A stretch of DNA of 64,000 bases, from NCBI GenBank assembly GCA_013389105.1, contig JACADZ010000083.1:1-64000 (forward strand), read 5' to 3'. The first letter of the stretch is position 1, and the number at the start of each line of letters is the position of its first letter. Shown here piece after piece: positions 1 through 9,399 of this stretch. A model generated the notes under the pieces. That model saw only the letters and a list, made by a program, of their open reading frames with translations. It was not told the origin of the DNA and ran no database searches. Source of the DNA: Parvularculaceae bacterium (GTDB taxonomy: Bacteria; Pseudomonadota; Alphaproteobacteria; Caulobacterales; Parvularculaceae). The translations under genes were made by a program, and so were the position numbers.

Positions 1-1125
1 AATGCCCGGGGGCCGACCAGGGGCCCCGGGGGGCAGCCGCCGCGGGGCGGGGGCGGCAACCTGGGAGGGGGACGAGGCTCCGGCGAGCCGCCTGATCTTG
101 AGGAATTGCTCCAGGCGTCGCGCCAGCGGTTGAAGCGCGCCTTTCCCCAGCGCGGAGGCCGCAGCGGCGGCGGCGGCGCGCCGGGCATCGAACTCAATCC
201 GAGGACGTTCGGACTTGGGCTTGCGGGCCTCGCGCTCCTGTGGGGGCTGGCGGGCATCTACCAGATCGGCCCGACCTATCAGGGGGTCAAGACGACCTTT
301 GGAAAGTACTCGGGAATATCCGGTCCCGGGCTTCATTGGCGCGCGCCCCTTATTCAGGGCGTCACGAAAGTCGGCGTTGAAGACCAGCGCACGGCGGTCA
401 TCGACGGCGGCGACTCGCAAAATCTCATGCTGACCAGCGACCGGAACATCGTCGATGTGAGCTTCACGGTGAACTGGAAGATCAAGGCCGAGCCGCCGGA
501 GCCCGGCCAGCTGCCGAACGCGGCGAAGTTCGTTTTCAATATCGAAGACCCGGACTCGCTCATCCGGAACGTCGCGGAATCGGCGATGCGAGAGACGATC
601 GGCGCCAAGCAGCTCGAACCGATCCTGACCTCCGGCCAGGCGGAGGTTGTGTCGCAAACGACTCGTCGGATTCAGGAGGTTCTGGATTCCTACGATTCCG
701 GAATGGAGGTTATCCGCGTCAACATGGAGCGGCCGGACGTCCCGGGCTCCGTGCGCGACGCCTTTGCGGACGTGATCAAGGCGCGTAACGAAAAGACGCA
801 GATGATCAACGAGGCCGAACGCACCGCGAACCAGATTGTTCCGGTCGCCGAGGGCGACGCGCAGCGGATGGTCGAAGAAGCGCGGGCCTACGCCGCGCGG
901 GTCGAATCTGAAGCGATCGGCGAAGCAGAGAGATTCAACAAGATCTTTGAGGAGTATCGTCGCGCCAAGGATGTCACCAAGCAACGAATGTATCTCGAGA
1001 CCATGGAGCAGGTGCTTGGCCCGATGAACAAGGTCATGATCGACGATCAAGCCGGAAAGGGCGTCGTGCCTTATCTCCCCCTCGATCAGCTTACGCGCCC
1101 GAAATCAGCAACGCCGCCGCAGTGA
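1..1125 (+). CDS. hflK: HflK, membrane protease modulator subunit (5' end outside window)
   Basis: HflK forms with HflC a large periplasm-facing SPFH/prohibitin complex that restrains the FtsH protease. The frame is open from base 1, so the true start lies upstream. The first 35 or so visible residues are Gly/Pro/Arg-rich, like the flexible cytoplasmic tail of HflK. A single membrane segment follows (LGLAGLALLWGLAGIY), then the SPFH domain beginning YQGVKTTFGKY, then a long charged helical region rich in Glu, Ala and Arg (about ARNEKTQMINEAERTANQ onward). A TTG at 106 is in frame but lies inside the coding region. hflC starts 7 bases after the stop, so the two are cotranscribed. Family assignment is secure; only the N terminus is missing. 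Confidence 0.95.
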   Translation, partial: NARGPTRGPGGQPPRGGGGNLGGGRGSGEPPDLEELLQASRQRLKRAFPQRGGRSGGGGAPGIELNPRTFGLGLAGLALLWGLAGIYQIGPTYQGVKTTFGKYSGISGPGLHWRAPLIQGVTKVGVEDQRTAVIDGGDSQNLMLTSDRNIVDVSFTVNWKIKAEPPEPGQLPNAAKFVFNIEDPDSLIRNVAESAMRETIGAKQLEPILTSGQAEVVSQTTRRIQEVLDSYDSGMEVIRVNMERPDVPGSVRDAFADVIKARNEKTQMINEAERTANQIVPVAEGDAQRMVEEARAYAARVESEAIGEAERFNKIFEEYRRAKDVTKQRMYLETMEQVLGPMNKVMIDDQAGKGVVPYLPLDQLTRPKSATPPQ

Positions 1126-1132
1126 TCCTCCG

Positions 1133-2158
1133 ATGAAAAGCAAGTCGATGCCCCTCTTCATCGCCGCCGGTGCGCTTGCGCTGGTCTTGGTGCAAACCTG
1201 TTTCTTCGTCGTGCGCGAGACGGAAAGCGCCATCGTCATCGAACTGGGCAGCCCAAAGGGCGTCGTCCCGACCGCCGGTCTCCACGCCAAGGTTCCGTGG
1301 GCGGACGTCGTCAAGATTGACCGACGCAATCTGGGTTATGACCTGCCCAACACCATTGAGTTTAACGACGTCAATCAGGAGCGCATCACCGTTGATGCGT
1401 TCGCGCGCTATCGGATCGTCGAACCGCTAGTCTACTATCAGCGCTTCAGCGCGGGCGCCGCCGACAGCGCCAGTCTTCGACGCTCCGGACAGGAGGCGAT
1501 CGGCCGCATCATGCAGAACTCGCTCCGCCAGACGCTTGGCGAGGTTTCGATCGACGACATAGTCACGAGGCAGCGTGCGGAGCTCATGAAGCGGATCGCT
1601 TCGCGCATGGAGGACGAGGCGCGCAAGTTCGGGGTCGAGATCATTGACGTGAAAATCACGCAGGCAGACTATCCGGAAGACATCGCCAACACCGTCTACA
1701 GTCAAATGAGTTCGGCGCGAACGGAAGAGGCTGAGCTGATCCGCTCAGAAGGCAAACGGGAAAACACTCGCATCCAGGCTGAAGCAAATCGTCGGCGCGC
1801 GGAAATCCTTGCCGACGCCCGCCGCCGATCGCTGGAGATTCAGGGGCAGGCCGATGCAACGAGGAACTGCATCTTCGCCGGGGCCTATGACGGCCGGCCG
1901 GTCAAGATCGAAGAAGTTAAGCCGGCGGCGCCAGTCGATGGGCAGCCGCCACCCAAGATTACGGAACTCGGAACGACGGTCAGCTGCGCGTTCGTCGATC
2001 TGAACGCGCCTGGCGATCCTGAGCGCGCGGAGTTTTTTGCCTTCTATCGATCCCTTCAAGCGTATGAAGAGGCGTTGAAAAAAGGCGACACTACCATTCT
2101 GTTGTCGCCCGATAGCGAATTTTTCCGCTATTTCAATAACTTGGACGGCAGGAGGTAA
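1133..2158 (+). CDS. hflC: HflC, HflK partner, with a C-terminal-region insertion
   Basis: Second subunit of the HflKC complex around FtsH. It has an N-terminal membrane anchor (residues 7-27), an SPFH domain (FVVRETESAIV onward) and the coiled helical region ending RRSLEIQGQADA. Usual HflC proteins pass directly from this helix into the DPEFFAFYRSLQAY signature. Here about 50 extra residues (about 245-296) come between, including a Pro/Lys-rich stretch, and the signature is kept after it (AEFFAFYRSLQAYEEAL). The insert carries Cys246 and Cys285, which would lie in the periplasm and could form a disulfide. Length is 341 residues. The ATG follows hflK by 7 bases. The family call is secure; the role of the insert is unknown. 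Confidence 0.95.
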   Translation: MKSKSMPLFIAAGALALVLVQTCFFVVRETESAIVIELGSPKGVVPTAGLHAKVPWADVVKIDRRNLGYDLPNTIEFNDVNQERITVDAFARYRIVEPLVYYQRFSAGAADSASLRRSGQEAIGRIMQNSLRQTLGEVSIDDIVTRQRAELMKRIASRMEDEARKFGVEIIDVKITQADYPEDIANTVYSQMSSARTEEAELIRSEGKRENTRIQAEANRRRAEILADARRRSLEIQGQADATRNCIFAGAYDGRPVKIEEVKPAAPVDGQPPPKITELGTTVSCAFVDLNAPGDPERAEFFAFYRSLQAYEEALKKGDTTILLSPDSEFFRYFNNLDGRR

Positions 2159-2266
2159 CTGGCGCCGCCCCGGCAGCACACCGCGCAGACGCTTGCCGTC
2201 CCGCTGCGTTAGGATAACCTTGTGACGGTGGACGCCTGTGGGCGGGTTAATGTCGAGGCTGTTTCA

Positions 2267-3643
2267 ATGATGCGTTCGGTGGTTTCGGCTGCGGCGGCAG
2301 CTACGGCGGCGTTGGCGCTCGGCGCAAGCGCGGTCGCAGTTCCTACTCGGGGAGCGCCCGAGAGTTTCGCTGACCTAGCAGAAACGCTGACGCCCGCGGT
2401 CGTCAATATTTCGACCGCTCAGCGGGTCGGCGGCAGCCCTGTATCCGGCGAACTTGCGCCCCTTCAGAAGAAATTCTCCGGTCCGCGAGCTGCCTCGCTT
2501 GGATCAGGTTTCATCATCAGCCCCAACGGGATTGTCGTCACCAACAATCACGTCATCGACAACGCGGACGAGATCGCTGTCACGTTGAGCGATGGACGCG
2601 AATTCAAGGCGACGGTGCGCGGGGTCGATCGCGAGACCGACATCGCCGTTCTCCAGCTCGAGGCCCCTGGCGTCCGCTTCCCCGCCGTCTCGTTCGGTGA
2701 CTCCTCAAGGGCGCGCGTCGGGGATTGGGTGATCGCGATTGGCAACCCGTTCGGCCTCGGCGGCACGGTCACAGTCGGCATCGTGTCCGCGCGCAATCGC
2801 GACATCGACGCCGGCAATTTTGACGATTTCATTCAGACTGACGCCGCCATCAATCGCGGCAATTCCGGCGGTCCGCTGTTCGATATGACGGGCAAAGTCG
2901 TCGGCATCAACACGGCTATTTATTCGCAAACGGGCGGGTCAGTCGGCGTCGGCTTCGCGGTTCCCTCGGAACTGGCAGATCTCGTCGTCGAACAGCTTCT
3001 CCAGTATGGCGAGACGCGTCGCGGCTGGCTTGGCGTCTCAATCGACGAGATGACGCCAAAGCTCGCCGCCGAACTTGGCCTCGACCGGCCGCGCGGCGCC
3101 GTCGTCTCTAGCGTTCGACCGGGAAGCCCGGCGGCGCTCGGCGGCGTCCTTCCGAGCGACGTCATTTTGTCTTTCAACCGCAAGCCTGTGACGACCGTCC
3201 GCGACCTTACGCGGGCGGTCGCTGAAACGCCTGTCGGTACGACGGCCCAGCTTTCGATCCTGCGGGCGAAAAAGCCGATGCAACTCGCTGTGAAGCTTGA
3301 TCGTCGTGAAACCCGCGTTTCCGCCAAGCCGAACGACGCTCTTCCGGCGGGAGCCGTGAAGAGCGCGGGCCTCACGCTTCAAAAGCCGACACCCGAGGTG
3401 ATCTCAGCCTTTGGTCTTTCAGCCAATGTTGAAGGCGTGGTTGTTACCGCGGTTGATCCTGACAGCCCGGCCGCCCGCGTGCTACGGCCCGGCGACGTCA
3501 TCCTCGAAGTCGGCTGGGAACGTGCGCTCCGTCCCGACGCGGCGGCCGACAAGTTGGCGAAGCTCCGCAACCTCAATAGCGGACCCGTTCAGATCTTCGT
3601 CCAGCGGGGTGATCTCGCCTTCTACGAGCAGCTTCAGCCGTAG
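2267..3643 (+). CDS. degP: Do/DegP-type periplasmic serine protease with PDZ domains
   Basis: Periplasmic HtrA-family protease/chaperone for misfolded envelope proteins. I place the start at ATG 2267, preceded by a GAGG-like ribosome site, because it begins a typical signal peptide (MMRSVVSAAAAATAALALGA). A GTG at 2222 in the same frame would spoil that signal. The catalytic triad is visible in the mature numbering used here: His95 (TNNHVID), Asp125 (ETDIAVL) and Ser200 (RGNSGGPL). Two PDZ domains follow, one around GWLGVSIDEM and one at the C terminus around VEGVVVTAVDPDSPA. Length is 458 residues. It sits about 110 bases behind hflC; hflKC-degP is a common alphaproteobacterial arrangement that groups membrane and periplasmic quality control. 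DegQ or MucD would be equally fair names. Confidence 0.93.
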   Translation: MMRSVVSAAAAATAALALGASAVAVPTRGAPESFADLAETLTPAVVNISTAQRVGGSPVSGELAPLQKKFSGPRAASLGSGFIISPNGIVVTNNHVIDNADEIAVTLSDGREFKATVRGVDRETDIAVLQLEAPGVRFPAVSFGDSSRARVGDWVIAIGNPFGLGGTVTVGIVSARNRDIDAGNFDDFIQTDAAINRGNSGGPLFDMTGKVVGINTAIYSQTGGSVGVGFAVPSELADLVVEQLLQYGETRRGWLGVSIDEMTPKLAAELGLDRPRGAVVSSVRPGSPAALGGVLPSDVILSFNRKPVTTVRDLTRAVAETPVGTTAQLSILRAKKPMQLAVKLDRRETRVSAKPNDALPAGAVKSAGLTLQKPTPEVISAFGLSANVEGVVVTAVDPDSPAARVLRPGDVILEVGWERALRPDAAADKLAKLRNLNSGPVQIFVQRGDLAFYEQLQP

Positions 3644-3663
3644 GCCGCAAGCGCGACGTCCCC

Positions 3664-3688
3664 GGGGCCTGCGATTCTCGTCGGCCCC
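3664..3688. terminator. Possible bidirectional hairpin between convergent degP and serB
   Basis: GGGGCC (3664-3669) and GGCCCC (3683-3688) are complementary and surround a 13-base loop that can itself pair CGA with TCG. It lies in the 48 bases between the convergent stops of degP and serB, the usual place for a shared terminator. There is no strong T run on either side, so the call is weak. Confidence 0.35.
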
Positions 3689-3691
3689 TGT

Positions 3692-4603
3692 CTATGCATG
3701 GACGAACTCTTCCCTCCCGATCCCCTGGAGATAGAGCAGGGCGGTTAGGTCACCGTGATCGATCCGAGCCGAAGCTGCGGCGGCGACTGCCGGCTTGGCA
3801 TGATATGCAACGCCAAGGCCGGCCCGCTTCAACATTGAGAGATCATTGGCGCCGTCGCCGACGGCGAGCGTCGCCTCAGGGGCGAGGCCCTTTTCGCGCG
3901 CGATCCGAACGAGGGCTTCTTCTTTCGCGGCCCTTCCGAGGATCGGTCGCTCCACGTCGCCGGTCAGAACGCCGTTCTTCACGAGAAGCACGTTCGCCTG
4001 ATGAGCGTCGAACCCGGCCGCCGAAGCGACGCGCGCCGTGAAATAGGTGAATCCGCCGGAAACCAACGCCGTCGTCGCGCCGGCCTTTTTCATCGTGGCG
4101 ACTAAAGTTCGGGCGCCCGGATTGAGCTTGACGCGCTCCAGAAACGTTTCGGCGAGCGCTCGCTCGGGAAGTCCTTCTAGCATCGCGACTCGTTCGAGCA
4201 GCGCCGATTCGAAATCCAGTTCGCCGCGCATGGCGCGATCGGTGATCGCCGAAATCTCCGCACGCTTGCCGGCGAGGTCTGCAAGTTCGTCGATGCATTC
4301 CTGGCCGATGATAGTCGAGTCCATATCGGCGACCAGAAGCTTCTTGCGGCGCCCCTCCGCGGGCTGAATGACGACATCCGCTGCGACTTCGCCAAGCTGC
4401 CGGCGAACAGCATCGCTGAGCTCCTTTCGACGAGCAGGCGCAATCTCAAACAGATAATCCTCGGCGACGCCCGAGGCGAGCACGCGGCGTGAGACAGCGC
4501 CGGCCCAATCCTCGTGATCCAGCCACAGCATCAGACGTGAGGCCAGCTCATCGCCAAGCAAGGGGCGCCCCGGGTTGCAAATCAGAGTGAGCGCGGTAAG
4601 CAT
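3692..4603 (-). CDS. serB: Phosphoserine phosphatase SerB
   Basis: Last step of serine synthesis: hydrolysis of O-phospho-L-serine to serine. It is a HAD-superfamily enzyme. The nucleophile motif VADMDSTIIGQE places Asp93 and Asp95 in the catalytic site, SGGFTYF is motif II, and GDGANDLSML is motif IV. The N-terminal 85 residues match the small regulatory-like extension of alphaproteobacterial SerB. I choose ATG 4603 (MLTALTLICNPG, 303 residues). The frame extends further upstream, but that part runs through the divergent miaA and has no SerB resemblance. Its start codon is only 7 bases from that of miaA, so each promoter must overlap the other gene. Confidence 0.94.
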   Translation of the reverse strand: MLTALTLICNPGRPLLGDELASRLMLWLDHEDWAGAVSRRVLASGVAEDYLFEIAPARRKELSDAVRRQLGEVAADVVIQPAEGRRKKLLVADMDSTIIGQECIDELADLAGKRAEISAITDRAMRGELDFESALLERVAMLEGLPERALAETFLERVKLNPGARTLVATMKKAGATTALVSGGFTYFTARVASAAGFDAHQANVLLVKNGVLTGDVERPILGRAAKEEALVRIAREKGLAPEATLAVGDGANDLSMLKRAGLGVAYHAKPAVAAAASARIDHGDLTALLYLQGIGREEFVHA

Positions 4604-4610
4604 TTTTCCG

Positions 4611-5549
4611 ATGGCGGAGAGTTCGGCGACGATTGTTTTTATCGCAGGCCCGACGGCAAGCGGCAAGTCTGCGGCGGCGCTTGAAATGGCGCAAGCGCTT
4701 GGCGGCGAAATTGTCAACGCGGACTCCATGCAGGTATACAGGGACTTGCGGATTCTCACCGCTCGGCCGTCACCGCAGGATCTTGAGCGTGCGCGCCATC
4801 ACCTCTTCGGTCACGTTGACGCCGCAACATCATGCTCCGCAGGCATGTGGGCGCGGCAGGCCGCTCAGGCGATTGCGGACATCGCTGCGCGGGAAGAGGT
4901 CGCGATTGTCGTCGGCGGCACTGGGCTCTATTTCCGTGCGCTGAGCGAAGGCCTGTCGCCCGTTCCCGAGGTTCCTAATGACGTTCGCGCCGCAGTCCGC
5001 CGACGATGCGAGGAGATTGGGAGCGAAGCCTTTCGCGCCGAACTTCTTGCGCGCGATCCGGGAGCCGCGCGACTGTCGCCCGCCGACGTCCAGAGACATA
5101 TTCGGGCCGCGGAAGTGCTGGAGGCGACCGGCAGGCCGCTCGCCGAGTTCCAGTCGATGGCTCGGGAGTCGCTCATCCCGACATTGGCCGCAAAAATCGT
5201 GATCGAGCCCGACCGGGAGACTCTCTACCGAGATTGCGATGCGCGCTTCGACCGCATGCTTGCCGCAGGCGCCCTGGAGGAAGCCCGCGCATTTAAGGGA
5301 CGCGCGCTCGACCCCTCCTTGCCGGCCATGAAGGCGCTCGGGGTCGCCGAGCTGGTTTCGCACCTGCAGGGCCAGATGACGCTTGCAGACGCCGCCGAGC
5401 TGGCCAAACGGAACACACGCCGATTCGCCAAGCGCCAACTTACGTGGTTTAGAAACCAGACTCCGGACTGGCCGCGGGCCTCGGGTCCTGCTGAGGCCGT
5501 TAGAGTTCTGGAACGACAGCTTTCGGCGGCCGCCGCAAAAAAAACATGA
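4611..5549 (+). CDS. miaA: tRNA dimethylallyltransferase MiaA
   Basis: Transfers a dimethylallyl group to adenosine 37 of tRNAs that read codons beginning with U. ATG 4611 gives MAESSATIVFIAGPTASGKS, with the P-loop GPTASGKS at residues 13-20 at the usual distance from the start. Other family features are NADSMQVYRDL, VGGTGLYFRAL and the C-terminal RNTRRFAKRQLTWFRN. Length is 312 residues, normal for the family. An in-frame ATG-like start further upstream (near 4575) would lie inside serB and is rejected. In many bacteria hfq follows miaA; here it does not. Confidence 0.95.
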   Translation: MAESSATIVFIAGPTASGKSAAALEMAQALGGEIVNADSMQVYRDLRILTARPSPQDLERARHHLFGHVDAATSCSAGMWARQAAQAIADIAAREEVAIVVGGTGLYFRALSEGLSPVPEVPNDVRAAVRRRCEEIGSEAFRAELLARDPGAARLSPADVQRHIRAAEVLEATGRPLAEFQSMARESLIPTLAAKIVIEPDRETLYRDCDARFDRMLAAGALEEARAFKGRALDPSLPAMKALGVAELVSHLQGQMTLADAAELAKRNTRRFAKRQLTWFRNQTPDWPRASGPAEAVRVLERQLSAAAAKKT

Positions 5550-5578
5550 TTGCGCCGCCGTCGAAGGGATGTTATATA
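5550..5578 (+). promoter_or_regulatory. Candidate sigma-70-like promoter downstream of miaA
   Basis: TTGCGC at 5550-5555 and TATATA at 5573-5578 are separated by 17 bases. The AT-rich TTATATACT stands out from the GC-rich surroundings. It would drive the VTT-family gene at 5716 with a leader of about 130 bases that contains the hairpin at 5642-5683. This is a pattern match only. Confidence 0.4.
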
Positions 5579-5641
5579 CTCACATACCGGCGGGGCGGGG
5601 CGTTCAACCGGCTTTAGTTGCGTAAGGTTCAGAGTAAAAGT

Positions 5642-5683
5642 CTCCGGCGCATCGCGGCGCTTTTCGACCGCGGAGCGCCGGAG
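5642..5683 (+). promoter_or_regulatory. Long hairpin in the leader of the VTT-family gene
   Basis: CTCCGGCGC (5642-5650) pairs perfectly with GCGCCGGAG (5675-5683). After a small internal loop, CGCGG (5653-5657) pairs with CCGCG (5668-5672). No T run follows, so it is not a textbook terminator. It could stabilise or attenuate the leader RNA of the gene starting at 5716. It also covers an alternative GTG start at 5683. Confidence 0.45.
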
Positions 5684-5715
5684 TGCTTTGTGCGCAGGCT
5701 GGTTGGGACTTCGGC

Positions 5716-6489
5716 ATGTCTTCATGGCTGACGCGCCTGCGCGAGTTCCTCAACCACATGGATGTGAAGGCGGCGACGTCAATCGCCGTCTCTCTGACCC
5801 TGCTCGGCTTTGTCATCACCATGTTTGTTTTCGGTCCGCGTTGGCTCAGCTCCGACGATGCGGCGATGCTGAACGGGCTCCTCGGCAGAGCTGCCGATTC
5901 TCCGCTGGCGCTGGTCGGCGTCGTGTCGGTCTACAGCCTTCTGGCGCTGACGGGCTTTCCGCAAATCGCCCTGTTCGCCGCAACGGTCCTCGTCTTCGGG
6001 CCTACCCTGGGCGCCGTCTATGCCTGGATCGGCACCATGGCCAGCGCGACCTTGACCTTCGGTCTTGGCCACTTCTTCGGAGGACAGTGGGTCAAGCGGT
6101 TCGGAGGCCGGCGCACCCAGTCGGTCATCGAGTTCCTGGGGCGGCATGGAATTCTTGCGAGCGGCCTCATTAGAGTGGTGCCATCGGCTCCGTTCATCGT
6201 GGTCAATGCGGCCGCCGGCGCCGCCCATTTGCCGCTTTGGAAATATCTGGTCGGCACGGGGATCGGCATCGTGCCGAAAATCGTCGTGGTCGCATTTTTG
6301 AGGCTTCTCTTCCCGGACCAGACGGCTTTCGATCAAGGAATCAAAGGGATTCTGGCCTTTTTCACCAGCCGCGAGCCGCGTGAATTCGCCATGGTGGCGG
6401 CAGTTATCGTCGGCTGGATTGGCCTCATCCTGCTGGCGCGCCTGCTTTATGTCCGTCTCCGCCGACAGGCCGGGTCGAACCGCGACTAG
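5716..6489 (+). CDS. VTT-domain (TVP38/TMEM64, DedA-related) membrane protein
   Basis: Integral membrane protein of the VTT superfamily, whose members include lipid scramblase-like and undecaprenyl-phosphate-handling proteins. Several membrane segments are visible (IAVSLTLLGFVITMFVFG; VSVYSLLALTGF; the Gly/Phe-rich LGHFFGGQWVKRFGG re-entrant region; VVPSAPFIVVNAAAGA; a C-terminal VIVGWIGLILLARLLYV). The phrase GLIRVVPSAPFIVVN followed by AGAAHLPLWKYL is characteristic of the family. ATG 5716 gives 257 residues; a GTG at 5683 would add 11. It stands alone between miaA and the rod-shape operon. The exact substrate cannot be read from the sequence. Confidence 0.85.
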   Translation: MSSWLTRLREFLNHMDVKAATSIAVSLTLLGFVITMFVFGPRWLSSDDAAMLNGLLGRAADSPLALVGVVSVYSLLALTGFPQIALFAATVLVFGPTLGAVYAWIGTMASATLTFGLGHFFGGQWVKRFGGRRTQSVIEFLGRHGILASGLIRVVPSAPFIVVNAAAGAAHLPLWKYLVGTGIGIVPKIVVVAFLRLLFPDQTAFDQGIKGILAFFTSREPREFAMVAAVIVGWIGLILLARLLYVRLRRQAGSNRD

Positions 6490-6649
6490 GGCCGCGCCGC
6501 GACGAAAAAGTCATCTCTCGGCGGTCGCAAACCCGCAGAATCTGATTAATCTGTTAAAGCCATGGGCAGTCGCCGGAAGGTCGGCCGCGTTGACGATTTC
6601 GGAACCCCTTAAAGGTAAACAGGCTCCCGGTAACCAGTTCCGGCCATAG

Positions 6650-7699
<1,050 letters not shown>

Positions 7700-7855
7700 G
7701 CTTTTGGAAGGGATTGCAGGGCATTCCGCGGTGAAGCGGCCGCCGTTTGAGGGCCGAAAAACTCTGGACCCTGCCGGCAAAACATTGAATCTAGAGGTAC
7801 CGGCTGTTCGGCGCCTTTTCGGCGACGGCGACGGCTTTCTGAGTGCGTCGGACGA

Positions 7856-8878
7856 ATGGAAATTCTGGGTCAGGATCGCAGGGAAGGTTTGGGTCGCAAG
7901 GCTGAGTCGCGGGCCGTTCTGGTGACGATGATCGTCGCGTCATTCATCCTGCTTCTTTCCAGCCTCTATTCGGCCGAGGCCTCCGTATTCAGGAAGGCGC
8001 GTGAGTCCGTTATCGATGCGGCCGAGCCGGTGCTGTCGCTGATCGCGGGCCCGATCGCCTACATTCAGGGCGTCGTCGGCGAGGTGAGCGATTACTTCAA
8101 CGTTTTGGAGCAGAACAAGGCTCTGCGCGCCGAGAACGCCGAACTGCGACAGTGGATGGAGGAAGCGCTCGCTCTCCGGAAGACGCTCGCGCAGTATGAG
8201 GCGTTGAAGGCGTTTCATGCGCCGCCCGGCGCCAGACCGATCAATGCATCGGTCATCGGCGACTCCAACGACGCGTTCACGCATGCGATGCTCGTCAATG
8301 CAGGGGCGCCGGACGGCGTCATGCGCGGCCAGGCCGTGATCGACGACAAGGGGCTGGTCGGACGAATCGTCGAGACGGGGAGGGCGGCCTCGCGCATTCT
8401 GCTTCTCACCGACGCTCAAAGCCGCGTTCCAGTCTTTATTGAAGACGCAAATGTCGAGGGCATTCTCGTCGGGCGCACCAATGCGCGGCCCTCGATCAGC
8501 TTCACGCTGAGCGCCGGGCCTGCAAATTTTCAGAAGGGCCAGCGCGTGCTGACCTCAGGCGCCGGCGGCGTCGTGCCGCGCGGCATTCCAGTCGGCGAAA
8601 TCGTCGAGGAGCGCGACGGCGAGGCGGTCGTTGATTTGTACGCGGATTACGCCCGTGCGCGGCTGGTCCGCATTATCGACCATAAATTTCCGACTGTTGA
8701 GCCGATTGAAGCCGCCCCCGCCGAGCCGACCGACCGGCGGCAGGACGGCGCCGCCGTCCTGCCGTCATCCGTCGCCTCGCTCCCGGCGTTGCCGCCAGCT
8801 CCCGCTCCGGCGCCCGCAGAAGGCGCCGAGGATGAGCCTGCACAGCCGGAACCGTCGGCCGTCGATGAGGGAGATTAG
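7856..8878 (+). CDS. mreC: Rod shape-determining protein MreC
   Basis: Periplasmic scaffold that links MreB to PBP2 and RodA. A short cytoplasmic N terminus is followed by one membrane helix (VLVTMIVASFILLLSSLYS), a coiled coil (about residues 80-115, NVLEQNKALRAENAELRQWMEE) and the two beta-barrel domains with SRILLLTDAQSRVPV and the GAGGVVPRGIPVGEI signature. The last 60 residues are rich in Pro, Ala and Glu, and look like a disordered tail longer than in enteric MreC. Length is 340 residues. The 156 bases after mreB contain no other gene. Confidence 0.95.
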   Translation: MEILGQDRREGLGRKAESRAVLVTMIVASFILLLSSLYSAEASVFRKARESVIDAAEPVLSLIAGPIAYIQGVVGEVSDYFNVLEQNKALRAENAELRQWMEEALALRKTLAQYEALKAFHAPPGARPINASVIGDSNDAFTHAMLVNAGAPDGVMRGQAVIDDKGLVGRIVETGRAASRILLLTDAQSRVPVFIEDANVEGILVGRTNARPSISFTLSAGPANFQKGQRVLTSGAGGVVPRGIPVGEIVEERDGEAVVDLYADYARARLVRIIDHKFPTVEPIEAAPAEPTDRRQDGAAVLPSSVASLPALPPAPAPAPAEGAEDEPAQPEPSAVDEGD

Positions 8879-8883
8879 GCGTC

Positions 8884-9396
8884 GTGAGTCGTAGAGCCGA
8901 AGGTCTCGCCGCTCTCGGCCGCATCGCCACTCCGACGCTGATCGGGCTCGCGGGGGTTATATTGCTCGCTTTCCCTTTGCGCCTTGGCGGCGGCTATGTG
9001 CCGACGCCTGTGCTGCCGCTGGTCGTGGTGTTTTTCTGGACAATCTACGCGCCGAGCTACCTGCCCGCGGCCAGCGTGTTCCTGATCGGGCTGGCGCAGG
9101 ATTTTCTCTCCGGCGGCCCGCTGGGTCTGTGGCCGGCAGTCTATCTCGTGACCCAGTATCTCGTCGATTCCCAGCGCTCTTACTTTCTCGGGCGCGAGCA
9201 GCGCGTCGTCTGGATCGGCTTTGCCTTTGCAGCGACAGGCGCCGCCATTGTTCTATGGCTGGTGATGAGCCTAATGACCCGCACGCTGCTTCCGCTGGGC
9301 GGAATCGCGCTGCAGATGGCGACGACCATCACGGTGTTCCCGTTCTTCAGCGCCGCGTTTCGGCGGCTGCACCGTCGCGTGTTGCGGGAGGCTTAG
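8884..9396 (+). CDS. mreD: Rod shape-determining protein MreD
   Basis: Small polytopic inner-membrane member of the elongasome. It starts with GTG five bases after the mreC stop, which fits tight coupling. Five or so hydrophobic segments are visible, including LIGLAGVILLAFPLRLG, VLPLVVVFFWTIYAPSYLP and GIALQMATTITVFPFFSAAF. The region LIGLAQDFLSGGPLGLWP matches the family's conserved Asp/Gly segment. Length is 170 residues, as expected. MreD proteins are poorly conserved, but its place between mreC and mrdA makes the assignment firm. Confidence 0.93.
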   Translation: MSRRAEGLAALGRIATPTLIGLAGVILLAFPLRLGGGYVPTPVLPLVVVFFWTIYAPSYLPAASVFLIGLAQDFLSGGPLGLWPAVYLVTQYLVDSQRSYFLGREQRVVWIGFAFAATGAAIVLWLVMSLMTRTLLPLGGIALQMATTITVFPFFSAAFRRLHRRVLREA

Positions 9397-9399
9397 GAA

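Noticed and set aside
6590-6620. TTGACG upstream of mreB as a full promoter
   Set aside because: No acceptable -10 hexamer lies 16-18 bases downstream, so only the -35-like element is noted.
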